Notes: generated by a model from the letters alone, not told the origin. A DNA stretch of 64,000 nt from Chionoecetes opilio (GCA_016584305.1 JACEEZ010006466.1:152501-216500); one strand, 5' to 3'. Positions 1 through 12,039 are shown, counted from the stretch's first letter. Numbers and translations: made by a program.

Positions 1-2148
1 GCCTCCCCAAGGGACCCCCTTGCGGAGTGCGGCTTCCCTCTGGGTGACAGCTGGGGGGAGGTGCTGTCCATGATGATGGGCAGCAAGGAACTTTTGGCCT
101 GCCTGGAGAGGCAGATCCAGAAGGCCGAGCAGGAACACAAGACGTTTGTGTTCTGGCTCGTGTGTGCCGTGTGTGTGGCGGTGGAGGTTGTGTTTGTGGT
201 CCTGGTGGCGGGGCGCTCCTGGGCACGGCAGACCCTGGCGCGCCACCACCGCCCCCAGGAGAAGAGTAGCGACCAAAGAAGAGACCAAAGTCCTTGGGAG
301 TCACAACTTACACGCGACGCAGGAGAGGACGAGGAGGCCAACCGCCTGGTGCGGCGAAGCCTCCTGGTGCCTCAACGCTTCATGGAGCGGCTGCAGACAC
401 AAGTCGGGAAGCGTTACCTCCACTGCCACCTGGGAGGTCGCTTCTCCGTCCTCATCCTCGTGGATCCAGAACGACGAAGGCTGCACATCAAGGCCGCCAA
501 GAACAACGTGCTGGAGTGCCACGTCGCCCTCAAGAATTTGTTGGCGGAGTGGCGAACACGCGAGGCCGCCACACCTCAACATTTTCGCATCCCAGTGGAG
601 ATGCCCGCCAGACTTTCAAGGCTGAAGATAGAAGCTACAGCGATAACTGAGGGCTTCAAACTACCCCAGAAAATCCTGTCACCACGCCAGCATGGAGTGG
701 CCGCGGCCAGGCAGCAGGCGGCAGGCAGTAAGCGCCACCTCGCTAAGAAGACTGCTGCCCGCCGACGCCTTGGCAAAACCAGGAAGTGGAGGGCGTTCGG
801 CCACATCCTCCTGACGCCAGAGGCACGTCGGGTGGCCTTCGTCAGGGCTCGCGCCGCCCTTGATGAACGAGCACACGCGTGGAAATATGCCTCAAAGACA
901 AAACTGAAGAAACTTAAGAAGCGCGGGGTTATCGGTAATATCCTCCCGACGCCAGAGGCACGTCGGGTGGCCTCCGTCAGGGCTCGCGCCGCCCTCGATG
1001 AACGGGCGCAGGCGTGGAAATATTCCTCCAACATAAAACTGAAGAAATCTACGAAGCGCAGGGTGATCAGTAACATCCTCCCGACGCCAGAGGCAAGTCG
1101 AGTGGCCTCCGTCAGGGCTCACGCCGCTCTTAAAGAACGGACACACGCGGGGAAGTCTGCCTTGAAGACAAGACTGAAGGAAAGCAAACACGGGGTGTTC
1201 AGTCCCATCCTCCCGACGCCAGAGGCACGTCGGCTGGCCTCCGTCAGGGCTCACGCCGCTCTTAAAGAACGGTCGCACGCGCAGAAGTGTGCCTTGACGA
1301 CAAGACTGAAGGAAAGCAAACACGGGATCAGTAACATCCTCCCGAAGCCAGAGGCACGTCGGGTGGCCTCCGTCAGGACTCACGCCGCTCTTAAAGAACG
1401 GACACACGCGGGGAAGTCTGCCTTGAAGACAAGACTGAAGGAAAGCAAACACGGGGTGTTCAGTCCCATCCTCCCGACGCCAGAGGCACGTCGGGTGGCC
1501 TCCGTCAGGGCTCGCGCCGCCCTTGATGAACGGTCGCACGCGGGGAAGTGTGCCCCTAAGACTAAACTGAAGAAATCTACAGAGCGCAGGGCTTTTGATC
1601 ACATCCCTTCGACGCCAGAGGCACGCCGGGTGGCCTCCGTCAGGGCTCGCGCCGCCCTTGATGAACGGGGGCACGCGGGGCGGAAGTGTGCCTTGAAGAC
1701 GAAATTGAAGGAAAAAAACATCGGGGTGTTCGATTACATCCTCCCGACGCCAGAGGCACGCCGAGTGGCCTCCGTCAGGGCTCGCGCCGCCCTGAAAGAA
1801 CGGGGGCACGTGGGGAAGTGTGCCCCTAAGACTGCATGGAAGAAAAGTGTCGGAAATGAGGCCGCTCAGACCGACACTCAAGCTGCGAACATGACTGTGC
1901 CCGCGAACCGAGTGGCCTCGGTGAGGAGTGACGCCGCCAAAAGGGAAAGGGTGCACGCGCGTGAGTGTGCCTCTCAGACGACACAGACGAAAAGTGTCGC
2001 AAAGGTTGCTCAATCTTTGAACATGTCTGTGCCTGCGAGCCGAGTGGCCTTTGCGAGAAAAGACGCCGCCATAAGGGAACGAGCGCACGCACGTAAGATT
2101 ACGTCCCAGACGACATGTAAGAATGGTGTCGTAAATGTTAAGGAGTAA
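1..2148 (+). CDS. Unrecognised membrane-anchored protein with ten basic ~44-aa repeats (5' partial)
   Basis: The frame is open from the first base of the window to a TAA at 2146-2148, so the true start may lie outside. The first in-window ATG codons are a cluster at 70, 73 and 76; GTG at 61 is not a credible animal start. Counting from position 61, residues about 29-50 form one hydrophobic segment (FVFWLVCAVCVAVEVVFVVL), a likely signal anchor or transmembrane helix. Residues about 95-165 alternate short strands and helices and contain VPQRF and IKAA, loosely like a KH domain but without a GxxG loop; this is a weak inference. From residue 252 (nt 814) eight close repeats of 43-45 residues follow, each with (T/K)PEA(R/S)R(V/L)A and AALxER, then two diverged ones. 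The repeats are Arg/Lys/Ala rich and probably helical. Repeat copies differ partly at third codon positions, which favours coding. I recognise no family. The segment is GC-rich compared with its right flank. Confidence 0.5.
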   Translation, partial: ASPRDPLAECGFPLGDSWGEVLSMMMGSKELLACLERQIQKAEQEHKTFVFWLVCAVCVAVEVVFVVLVAGRSWARQTLARHHRPQEKSSDQRRDQSPWESQLTRDAGEDEEANRLVRRSLLVPQRFMERLQTQVGKRYLHCHLGGRFSVLILVDPERRRLHIKAAKNNVLECHVALKNLLAEWRTREAATPQHFRIPVEMPARLSRLKIEATAITEGFKLPQKILSPRQHGVAAARQQAAGSKRHLAKKTAARRRLGKTRKWRAFGHILLTPEARRVAFVRARAALDERAHAWKYASKTKLKKLKKRGVIGNILPTPEARRVASVRARAALDERAQAWKYSSNIKLKKSTKRRVISNILPTPEASRVASVRAHAALKERTHAGKSALKTRLKESKHGVFSPILPTPEARRLASVRAHAALKERSHAQKCALTTRLKESKHGISNILPKPEARRVASVRTHAALKERTHAGKSALKTRLKESKHGVFSPILPTPEARRVASVRARAALDERSHAGKCAPKTKLKKSTERRAFDHIPSTPEARRVASVRARAALDERGHAGRKCALKTKLKEKNIGVFDYILPTPEARRVASVRARAALKERGHVGKCAPKTAWKKSVGNEAAQTDTQAANMTVPANRVASVRSDAAKRERVHARECASQTTQTKSVAKVAQSLNMSVPASRVAFARKDAAIRERAHARKITSQTTCKNGVVNVKE
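814..2148 (+). repeat. Coding tandem repeat, ~130-135 bp unit (43-45 codons)
   Basis: Eight well-conserved units begin at about nt 814 and recur every 129-135 bp, the eighth starting at 1747. Each begins with codons for TPEA and contains the near-constant stretch RVASVRA. Units 3 and 5 are almost identical to each other, suggesting homogenisation by unequal exchange. Two more units at about 1900-2030 and 2035-2148 keep only the RVA and ERxHAR cores. Unit lengths vary by whole codons, so the frame is kept throughout. Confidence 0.85.
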
Positions 2149-2397
2149 AATGTGACACCTCCTTCACTGTCTGCTTGCCGGCAAGGAGTGGCCGCGGCCA
2201 GGCAGCAGGCGGCAGCCAGGGAGCGCCACCTTGCTGGGAGGAACGCTGGCCACCGACGCCTCGAGGGCCTTAACACCGTGAGGCCCAAGGTCTTCGGTCA
2301 CACAACCTCGACCCCAGAGGCGCGCCGCGTGGCCTCCGTGAGGAGTGAAGCTGCCACAACGCAAAGAGCGCACGCGCGCATCTGCGCCAGTCAGTGA
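2149..2397 (+). pseudogene. In-frame continuation of the repeat protein after its stop codon
   Basis: The sequence directly after the TAA at 2146-2148 stays open in the same frame to a TGA at 2395-2397. It repeats the module that precedes the repeat array upstream: the GVAAARQQAA segment at about 2187-2217 is almost base-for-base the segment at about 694-725. It is followed by one more PEARRVASVR unit from 2311. It may be a former C-terminal part cut off by a nonsense change, a partial duplication of the gene, or a readthrough extension. It has no credible start codon of its own (GTG at 2152 only). Confidence 0.5.
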
Positions 2398-3646
2398 GCG
2401 ACAAAGAGAATCCCCCCGCGAAGGAAGGTACAATTGCCCGCCACGCCACCATAACTAAGTGTTCAGCGTGAAGGGTGAACACTGCAGCCTCCTGGTTGCC
2501 TGCGTGAAATGTGTCACGACGATGAATTTCAGCGGCACCGCCGTGTGTATTCACGCACAGCACCGCCGTGAGCGTCCAGCAGACCCGCGGGAGATGATTG
2601 CTCGGTTATCAAGAGGACAGCCACGTCCCGCTGCCACAACGAACACCACTCATTCAACACATCAGTGGTGGTGTTTTTCCTCAATAGTGAATGTTTAGGT
2701 TTTAGGAAAAATGGCTGTACTAGAATTCTTTCCTCCGGGTATGACCTCTTTGTGGACGGGACTTATTACTCGCCACTCGGGGAAAAATGAGTGTGAACTT
2801 CACACTCATAAGAATTAAGATTTTTCATTATATGTCTTGATGTCTTGTATAATAATAAGTATAGTAGGCTAAATGATGTTCATAGTTGGTTATTTAGGGA
2901 TGTCTACTCTCTCTACTACTACTCTCTGTCTACTACTACCTGTCTCAGGGAATGCTTAACTATATAATTTTCCTTAATATTTCTTAAGAAAAATATCGTA
3001 CATGACATATCAATGACTTAGTATTATAACTAGGAATATTATTTGTATTTGGATGTGAACGCTGAAAAAAATATGAAATAGATTAGTAATTTTTTTCTTA
3101 CTAGGAAGGATGTTGAAACCGCATCGCCGAGATGGTATTATTCGAAGACTCGTGCTCATATTTAACACCAGTAATATTGGATACTTCAAATATCTGAAGA
3201 TCATCTTGCTAAGTCTGTCGTAAGTTACTTTTTATATATTTCTGAGTTGGTTTTGTTTGTATACATCCACATGGGTACACACGCGTCCTCTATAGGTACT
3301 GTACTTGTTTAAATGTTCAGAATCATCTAAGATGTCCTCTGTCCTTAGATCAGCTGAGCCATGATGAGGAGGTGAAGGAGATCAGTGGGGGAAGACACCG
3401 GCACATTGTTGGTTCATTACAAAGGGTTAAGAACTTACGATTGAATACCTCCTTAATTAATACTTGACTCATAAACACACGCTTTAGTACAGGAAAGTGC
3501 TGGCGTGAGGAACGAAAGATAGGATAACTAATGGTCTATATATTATAATACATCCGTTAACGTTTTTCATTGATCAAAAAGTATTTAGTACAGACAAGAC
3601 ACCTCCCGAACTAAATTGGCCTACCCCTTTGTTTTTATTGTATTCT

Positions 3647-3771
3647 CTTACTGTCTTCTTTATGGCAACTGACATACTGGGCTGGACTGGCAACTAAGCG
3701 GGCTTTGTGTTACCCATTTTTGTTGTGCCCTTGGCCAGTTCCCTGTGATGTAAAAAAAAAGAAAAAAAGAA
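3647..3771 (+). repeat. Dispersed repeat F, copy 1 (A-tailed)
   Basis: It starts with CTTACTGTCTTCTTTAT, passes through a GGACTGGCAACTAAG-like block, and ends with TTGGCCAGT...TGTGATGTAAAA plus an A-rich tail. The same start and end blocks occur at 6610-6713, the end block alone at 6829-6871, and the reverse complement at 36541-36620. The A-rich tail suggests a retroposed short element. I do not know the family. Confidence 0.6.
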
Positions 3772-4336
3772 CACCGCTATCTCACGTCCACCGTAAAACA
3801 CATCATTGTCAAGCTTTCTTATAGACAATAAGGAGGTTCATGTTTTCCTGGTCTCTATGGTAATCGTAAAGAAAGTACTGCAGTATTGAGTAAAAAAGTT
3901 AAAAAATTGAGGAAAAAAATTGTACGTATTGAGAAAAAAGAACGTAGAAAAAGTTAGTTTAGGTTAGGTTGCGTGTTAGGTTATTTTGTATCTTTATTTC
4001 TGATATTTTGTTTCTCTATTACTTTTTCTTCTTTCATTCTGTCTTTATATGTGTGTGCCAAGCGTTGTAGGTCGTGAGGGAAGGAATGCAAGGAATGCCG
4101 CTTTGATTTTTTTGGTGTGTGTGTGTGTGTGTGGATAAAGCTAAAACGAAAACTGAAAAATATATATACTTCTTTTTACGTCAACGTCCTGAAAAAATAA
4201 TAGTAATAGCTCATAGTAGTTAGAATACATGATAAATAAGAAAACGTATTTAACAACATATCGAGTCACTTATAATTATTTATGTATGTATGTATGTACT
4301 AGTGTTAAACCTACACGTGCACGTTATCTGACAGGT

Positions 4337-4337
<1 letters not shown>

Positions 4338-4404
<67 letters not shown>
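4338..4404 (+). repeat. (GT)n microsatellite
   Basis: An uninterrupted GT array of more than 30 units is flanked by unique sequence. A second, interrupted GT array follows at 4756-4823. Confidence 0.95.
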
Positions 4405-4405
<1 letters not shown>

Positions 4406-4752
4406 CGCGCCTGCCACCCACATCCGTCCCACCCTGCATGGTTCTCAGGCACGCATGTACAGAGTATAAAGGACCATGTATAAATATAGGAATATATAAA
4501 GAAGTATAAAGTATAAAATTAAAGGAGAACGAGGACCATACATCAGGCGGACCAGTGTTACGTGTTTTACTTTGGAGAGAATAAAAATAATAATAATAAT
4601 GATAATAATAAATGAGGACTTACGAGGGAAGAGGTGGTGGTAGTGGTGGTGGCAATAAAGGAAAACAAATACAACGTAAAAATATTTCCACAAGTTTTCT
4701 TTCAATTATTGCATGTAAATATGAGTAATGGCATAAGTTAGCCTCGCTGTTG

Positions 4753-4798
<46 letters not shown>

Positions 4799-6609
4799 TG
4801 TGTGTGTGTGTGCGTTTGTGTGTGGTGGTCAGTCAGCGTGGAGTGATGGCAGCCACAACATTAAGTAATTCCCTTAAAACTCATCGTATATTGTACACTG
4901 CATTGTTACCATCAGGATAAGGAAATTAAGTGAAACCAGGCACCGTACATACACGCATTGCAATTATTGGCGAGTGATGAACAATTTGACAAGGCGACGG
5001 GTTCTCGGTTGTAGGTACTGGGTGGTGAGTCATGAGTATGTTGCTTCGTCCTTGACTTTGGCTGGACGCGACGGGGTGTCCAGGTGTGGAGGCCTCACAG
5101 GTGCATTATTGAGTGAAGGACATTTCCCCCCGGGACCTGGACAAGCAAGGGTGAACTTCTAAAACAATGTCATCCTCGTAGTCATCCTCCTCCTCCACCA
5201 CGCCTACTTCCTGCCTTCCTCAACGCGACAATGGTTACGTATGGCGCTGATTTGGCAAGTAATCAATGCGGGGACCGGTCATATTCCCCCCTTGACCTTT
5301 CCTCCCCCTGACATTTTCCCCCCTGGTAATATTCCCCTCTAGACAGTTTCCCCTATGGACATTTTCCCCCTTTATTTATTGATCATATTAAACGAATTTG
5401 GAAAGGATTTTTTGGCAGGAAATATTAGACGTTAAGGAGGAGGACGATGACTATGAGGATGATATTGTTTTAAGACCTCTAGGATTGCTTGTATGGAAAT
5501 CAGAGGTATGCCTGAATGGTGCTGTCCCCCCTCCTCCCCATCCTCCTTCACCCCTCTCCCCCCTCCTCTTTCCCCCTCCTGCCTCCTTCTATCCCCTCAT
5601 ATCCCTCCTTCCCCCTCCTGCCTCCTTCTCCTCCCCCCCCTCCTTCCCCTCTCTTTCCCCTCTAATCAGCCCTACTCGATACCTGAATCCTGCGCTGACG
5701 GCGGATGTTGTGACCGAAATAATTGGACATTTTTATTAGATGGGCGTTTGGGTTGCAAGATGAGGTTTTGCCGGCATGTTTTGGCGCGTAATGAGGCGAC
5801 AGGTTGGTGGTGTTGGTGGGGTTTTAGACAGGAGGTAATGAGAGGGGAATAATGGGGTTCGTTGTCGTTAATGATTGGGGTTGAGGCAGGAACGAAGCAT
5901 GGTGTGATGTGAGGTTGTTATTAGTTAGTGATCGTTGTAATGATGGTAATAATGAGAGACTAATAGAAGACATTGTGGAAACCTATAATCTATCATGGAG
6001 CTATTATTATGAGAAGTGTTGATGGTGTTTGTTTCTTTGCTGATAAGATAATTAGTGATGGCCAGAGTGAGGCTTTAAAGATGTTGGATGTGGGGATTTT
6101 CCTGCCTTGAATTAATGAGTGGGCGAGTGAATAAGTGAGTGCCTGCGTCTGCGTCGAGGGGGAGGAGTGAGGAGGTGGAGGTTATAGTGGAGGCTTGGAA
6201 GTTACAGCCCCGTCCATCAGCCACCCACCTCTCCACCACCATCACCCAGCCACCCACCTGCCCACACCATCCACCTGCACCCGTTAAAGTGGATACATGT
6301 ACCCGTTAAAGCGGATAGACGTGACAGTCACTCATGGCAACACCGTAACAAGACAGTTCGTGCATGTCTGGGACGGAGCGTGAGATGCCAACGTTATCAC
6401 AGGAGCCTTATCGCTGTGTCCTGTTGCAGCGTGAGAAGCGGCCACGCGGGGCTCTGGTAGTCATTGTTATTGTGTCATTGCTTCTAATGTGTATAGTAGT
6501 TTGTCTAGTGTGTATAGTAGTGTGTAGTGTGAGACAGTCATTGTTTAGTGCACAGGTTTTATTCTGGATCTGATAATTATCTTTACATTTACTTAATTCA
6601 CTTTATTAT

Positions 6610-6644
6610 CTTACTGTCTTCTTTATAGGGACTGGCAATTAAGT

Positions 6645-6675
<31 letters not shown>

Positions 6676-6713
6676 CCTTGGCCAGTCCTTTGTGATGTAA
6701 AAAAAAAAAAAAG
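6610..6713 (+). repeat. Dispersed repeat F, copy 2, with internal T run
   Basis: This copy shares CTTACTGTCTTCTTTATAGG and the GGCCAGTCCTTTGTGATGTA end block with the copy at 3.65 kb. About 29 consecutive T bases replace the middle. It ends in an A run. Confidence 0.6.
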
Positions 6714-6828
6714 GTCTGATGGCTATGGAAGGTACCTAACTGGCGATCTAGATAACGTTGTGACTTGTAATAAATAGGGATATGTTCCTTAATAGTGCTT
6801 GTAAAGAAGTAACTTGATAAAAATACCA

Positions 6829-6871
6829 TTGGCCAGTCCTTTGTGATGTAAAAAAACAAAAAAACAAAAAC
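6829..6871 (+). repeat. Dispersed repeat F, 3' end fragment
   Basis: The block TTGGCCAGTCCTTTGTGATG followed by interrupted A runs repeats the 3' end of the copy that finishes about 115 bp to the left. Confidence 0.5.
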
Positions 6872-8271
6872 AACTGCGTCACCATCACGACCTAGACGCG
6901 GGAATGACCTGTCACAGAACACCTCTGTATTAATTCGTGCACTGACGGGAGTCCTAGTATGCAAACTGTTTGATGTATACTAAGCAATAAGGGAAGGACT
7001 GAGGGTAGACTGGAATGGACCCAGAGTATGGGGCGAGAAAGTTCTATTTTACAGCCTTTCTTTGTTTCCATTCAGGAGTGATGTGTGTGTGTGTGTGTGG
7101 TGTGTGCAGGAGTCAGCGTCGTGAAGAAAGAACCTCGTGGGGCGGGCGGGCAGGTGCGAGGCGAGGTGGGATGGAGAATGAGTAGTGGCGGGGGGGGATA
7201 GTGGGGGGTATGAAGGGGAAAGGGGGGTCAGGTCAGGCGTGAGAGGGCGGGTAGCGATGGAGGGGCTGGAACACTTCCGCCCCCACCTTCACAGGATGAT
7301 ACTCGATGTTGCCTTTAGAAGGGTAAACGTCCTGGCCATAGTTCAAAGGGGCACATACACATATACGTACGAGATGAGAGAGAGAGAGTCTGGCAGGCCG
7401 ACAAACTGTACTGCATGTATGATTGAATGATTAAATATATATATCAATGTCGTAACCAAGTAATAGCATTAACATTTTCCTAGTTTTTGTGCTTGAGTTG
7501 CATTTTTTCTATCAATAAACACAAACAATTCTGTCACAGGCATTCTTATCTCTCGCAGCTATAGTATACGTTGATGGCAAGTGGTCAAGTTATACAGTAT
7601 GTTACCTAGATTAATTTACTTTTAATAGATGGTCAGTTAATTTTGTCTGTTACTACCTGGCAGGAAGACAAAAGGTCTCGTTGGCTGGGAGTGGGGCCAC
7701 TGGGGCATGCCGGTGGCCAAGACTCTAAAAAGAAGCTCTAACTCTAAACTCCAAACAGCAAGGTCATTGAGCCGAACCACTTTCCTGTAAATTTAAGTGG
7801 TCGCTTCTAGTCTTCATTTTGATACTTAAGTTGCTTGAGGGATATTTATATGATCCGTGAAGGAAATCTTTTGTGATATTTCATTGAGTTATTTTTTTCA
7901 AGACTGCTGCAGGATGTGGCTGGACAAATATGACATAATGCACCTCTTCTCTCGTTGTTATGTAAAGGAGCAACTACCTCCCAGTGTTTGTGGTTGCAGG
8001 AATTGTCGAATTGAGATGTAATGAGTAGGTTTGAGGACCTTAATGCAGGGATCAGGGTCACTGGAGGGGGAGGGGGGTATAGGTGGTGGGGGGAAGGAGG
8101 GGGATAAGCAGCAGGTGTGTTCCGCCCCACCGCGTCAGGCAGGTGTGTGGCGAGAGGATTAGTGTCTTTTTTCCTTCACCTCCAAATCCTGTCACGTCCT
8201 CACCCAGGAGCCCCAAACAACCCCCGTGATTACGACGCCTGGAGGAGGGAAGTTTCGTGAACCGTTGAATG

Positions 8272-9121
8272 GACAGTTGACAGTAGTGGGTGAACATTCA
8301 TTGACAGTTGACAGTAGTGGGTGAACATTCATTGGCAGTTGACAGTAGTGGGTGAACATTCATTGGCAGTTGACAGTAGTGGGTGAAATTCATGCAGTGC
8401 AGGTGGGACCTTGAATGACAGAGGGGTGAAATATGAGTTGAAGAGGGGTGCATCATTGACATTGGCAGTTGTGGGTGAACTTCATTGATTACAAGTGGGG
8501 AACATTCATTAGGCAGTTGCAGTGTGGGTGAACATTCATTGGCAGTTGGCAGTTGTGGGTGAACATTCATTGACAGTTGACAGTAGTGGGTGAACATTCA
8601 TTGGCAGTTGACAGTAGTGGGTGAACATTCATTGGCAGTTGGCAGTTGTGGGTGAACATTCATTGGCAGTTGACAGTAGTGGGTGAACATTCATTGGCAG
8701 TTGGCAGTTGTGGGTGAACATTCATTGACAGTTGGCAGTTGTGGGTGAACATTCATTGACAGTTGACAGTTGTGGGTGAACATTCATTGACAGTTGGCAG
8801 TTGTGGGTGAACATTCATTGACAGTTGGCAGTTGTGGGTGAACATTCATTGACAGTTGACAGTTGTGGGTGAACATTAATTGACAGTTGACAGTAGTGGG
8901 TGAACATTCATTGACAGTTGACAGTTGTGGGTGAACATTCATTGACAGTTGACAGTAGTGGGTGAACATTCATTGACAGTTGACAGTTGTGGGTGAACAT
9001 TCATTGACAGTTGACAGTTGTGGGTGAACATTCATTGACAGTTGACAGTTGTGGGTGAACATTCATTGACAGTTGACAGTAGTGGGTGAACATTCATTGA
9101 CAGTTGACAGTTGTGGGTGAA
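8272..9121 (+). repeat. 31-bp minisatellite
   Basis: A 31-bp unit (words CATTCATTGACAGTTGACAG and TAGTGGGTGAA) is repeated more than 20 times. Units alternate between GACAGT/GGCAGT and TAGTGG/TTGTGG variants. A degenerate interval lies at about 8385-8520, so older units flank a more homogeneous right half (8760-9121). It ends abruptly at a GTGAAGTGAATC junction. No spacers separate the units. Confidence 0.95.
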
Positions 9122-10250
9122 GTGAATCTTGGGTCTTCGTCAAAATATGGAACGCTGATACAATATTCTAAAAATGCTATTCAGGGTAGTATATTTGAGG
9201 TTAGAAGCATTTTGACCAATAATGTACACCATGTGGAGAAAGATATTTATGAGGTGATCGTGAATGAAGTCAGAAACATGTAGGTCTCACGGCCTCTTGG
9301 AGTTTCCTTATTTTCTTAAGTTCTGATGTTCTTATGTTCTCAAACAATAAAACGACCAATTTACGTCGTGGAAGCCTGTGTATTTTATGATGTACACTTG
9401 AGCGGTGACAAGCCATCACCACACGGCTCAGTCACCGCAGCCACACCGTATTTCAGTGTGTCATTACCTCGTCAAGTAAGAAGAAAGGAACAAATGTAGC
9501 AAAACACAAGGAAAATTTATACTTTCCTTCAACGCAGGTGGAGTTTGTGGACTGCCAAACAAGAAATAGATTAGAGATTTATAGATTTATAGACAAATAC
9601 AAGACCGACATATAAGAATTAATAGATTGGGTTTGGGCAGGACGTCAATACCAAGGGAAGGCATTTATTGTGTTCCGTAAGAGCCACTAAGCTTGACATT
9701 TAGTAGGAAAAAAAAGCTTATCATTCATAAGTAATAACACCACAGATTTCACGGTAAGTAAGTAAGTACCCAGCGATGAATCACAGGCGGCTCTGGGAGG
9801 GAGAGAGAGACACAGACCATGGCAGAGGCAGATGTCTGTGGTCATGGTAACGGCGACAGGGCGGGGTTGAGGTGACCTTGACCTTGACCCTGAGGAGAGC
9901 AGACAGTATGGCGAACAGCTGGTAAGAGTGTGGAGTCTGTGAGCCAGTTAAGTATAGGGTTAAGGTTGGCACTACCGCCTCACACCGCTAGGGGAGACGA
10001 GATGAGTGGGCTGAGCTGTAACTTGTTAAGGAGATTATCACGGAGAGCTCTGATGCTAAGTGTTTCGTATTAGGTGACTTAGACTTCTTTAGAGTATCTC
10101 ATGTCTCTGGCGCCCCTAAGGTTGACTCGCTCTGCAGGGTTGAGTCAGTGGGACGGGGGATGGGGGGAACAGTTTTCAGTGTTGAGTGATGGGTGGGAGG
10201 GAATGTGTGTGGCAAGAATGAATGGCAACCAGAAGGGAAGGGAGTTGTAA

Positions 10251-10346
<96 letters not shown>

Positions 10347-10602
10347 GTCTATATTATGTTTACTATATCAGACAAGCAGAAGATATGCCATTGCAATATT
10401 CAAACAACCTCTGTATATCGTGTCATAGGTCTTACGTCCCAAAATGTTCTCATATACGAAGGAAACATAAGCCACTTTCCGTGTTTGCCTTGACCGTGAG
10501 TGCGGGAGAGACAAGTCTGCTGCTATAGGAGGAGGAAGACTTAACTTGGCACCACTGCCAACACCACCATCGCCACTATTTGGGATGGCTGTCTGGCGCC
10601 GT

Positions 10603-10660
<58 letters not shown>

Positions 10661-11990
10661 TGTGTGTGTGGGAGCCTAATGAATTGCTCGCAATTTCAGA
10701 ATAAAATGCCCTCTCGGGGAAGCGATCTAAAAAAGGAAATATGGTCTGATATTCTTAAGATTATTTTAAATTAATCTGGAAGCAGTCAGTAAATCTCTGT
10801 AAACATATAAATACGTGATACTAGAGCGCTGAGATGAAGATCAGTGTTTATGAGACAATAGAGCCACCAACAATACATATTCCATCACAACCCAATGGAA
10901 TAATAACATCTTTCTTGCCGTGGTGAGCGGAAGACACTGCGTACGTGACCTGAGTTATTGTCTGAATAAATGTTTTATAAATGTATATAAATGTTAGACT
11001 GCCAATGGGGTAGTGCTAGATTGATAGAGAGTTTATGTCAGACTGGCTTTGAGTTAGTGTCGGACTGATAGTGAATTAGTGCGTGAGTGAATGTAAGACT
11101 GACAGTGAGTTAGGGTCACAAGGAGTTTAGGAGTATAGGGAGTTTTGCGTGCTGATCATTTGTAATATATGTAAGAAATGTAAGGTTTTTCCTCATATTC
11201 GATACAGTGGAGACCTGTTGGAGGTATGTGCTACTAGATATCACCTTTGCACCCAGCTTTCCACTTGACTGAGCCTGACGAACGGGTTAACGCACTCTGC
11301 ATTATCTTTACGTTTGTGAAAAGCTGCTGGGTCTATAGATTCAAATCGCTAAACAATAGTTCATAGTCTAAAAGGATAACATATCACTCATATTTTTATT
11401 TCCCGATGAGTGAATATGGTTCTACTTTAATTAGTAGAGATTTCTTAGAAGAACGTCAGTAGTATAAAATATGTTTTTTTTTCAATATTTGTTTTCCTTG
11501 AGAGCGAATAGTTATAGTGGAAGAAAGTATTTCCCCGTGTTAGTTATATAGTTTATTTAGAAATATTTTGTATTGTTTTGCTGCTCTCTGATGATAGTGC
11601 CTCAATTTCTTATAGACTTGGAGATAACATTGAATAAGCCAATAGGTCAGTGAGGGAAGGGTTGCATACGATAGGCATCTATGAAAGTTTTATACACTCG
11701 ACCAAACCATGGATGTGTTTCGGTGTCCTGTGTATCTAATTTATTCTATTTTATTTTGTATTTTTTTAGATTTTTGGCCATCACCCTAGCGTGGGCATTA
11801 GGCCAGTTTTATTGTATTTTAAACTTTATTTATTAATTTTATTTATTTTATTTTATTTTATTTATTTTTATTTTTGGAAAATCTTAAGAACAAAGGCTCC
11901 ACGCTAAGCTGACCCAAATGTTGGCTCTATGTATTATACTTACTGTCCTTAACACATATGTTTAGATTTTAATGAGTGCCGATTACTTTG
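9121..11990. other. Gene-free stretch
   Basis: I see no coding frame. It contains a fragment at 9277-9345 (CACGGCCTCTTG then TTCCTTAT) that resembles 22832-22866, a (GA)n array at 10255-10343 and a (GT)n array at 10607-10670. AT-rich TTTTA tracts lie at 11740-11880, followed at 11876-11912 by a word (TCTTAAGAACAAAGGCTCC) that recurs inverted in the outer arm of the nearby fold-back element. Confidence 0.55.
10255..10343 (+). repeat. (GA)n microsatellite
   Basis: An uninterrupted GA array of about 44 units. Arrays of this type recur at 16624-16724, 29268-29370, 32380-32521, 48324-48433, 49411-49552, 56723-56821 and 61491-61585. Confidence 0.95.
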
Positions 11991-12039
11991 CCTACATGGC
12001 CGATATTAAATTTCAGGATCTTGAGAAAAACTAAGTCCA

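Larger units (their letters stand above)
2398..8270. other. Gene-free stretch with short repeats
   Basis: No frame here looks coding. The stretch holds GT arrays at 4338-4404, 4756-4823 and 7083-7110, an oligo-T run at 6646-6675, C-rich tracts at 5520-5660, and a loose repeat of GACATTTTCCCCC-like words at 5118-5370. Three copies or parts of a dispersed repeat (listed separately) lie at 3.65, 6.61 and 6.83 kb. A short TTAGG-like tract lies near 3957-3985. Short hydrophobic frames such as 6364-6573 have no recognisable domain and were not called. Confidence 0.6.

Noticed and set aside
892..2088. A 398-codon minus-strand frame opposite the left-edge gene
   Set aside because: The units are mostly whole codons long, so the opposite strand is open for the same reason. 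It has no membrane segment, no recognisable domain and no continuity beyond the array.
8272..9121. A possible CRISPR array
   Set aside because: The 31-bp units follow each other directly without unique spacers, there are no cas genes, and the DNA is animal nuclear.
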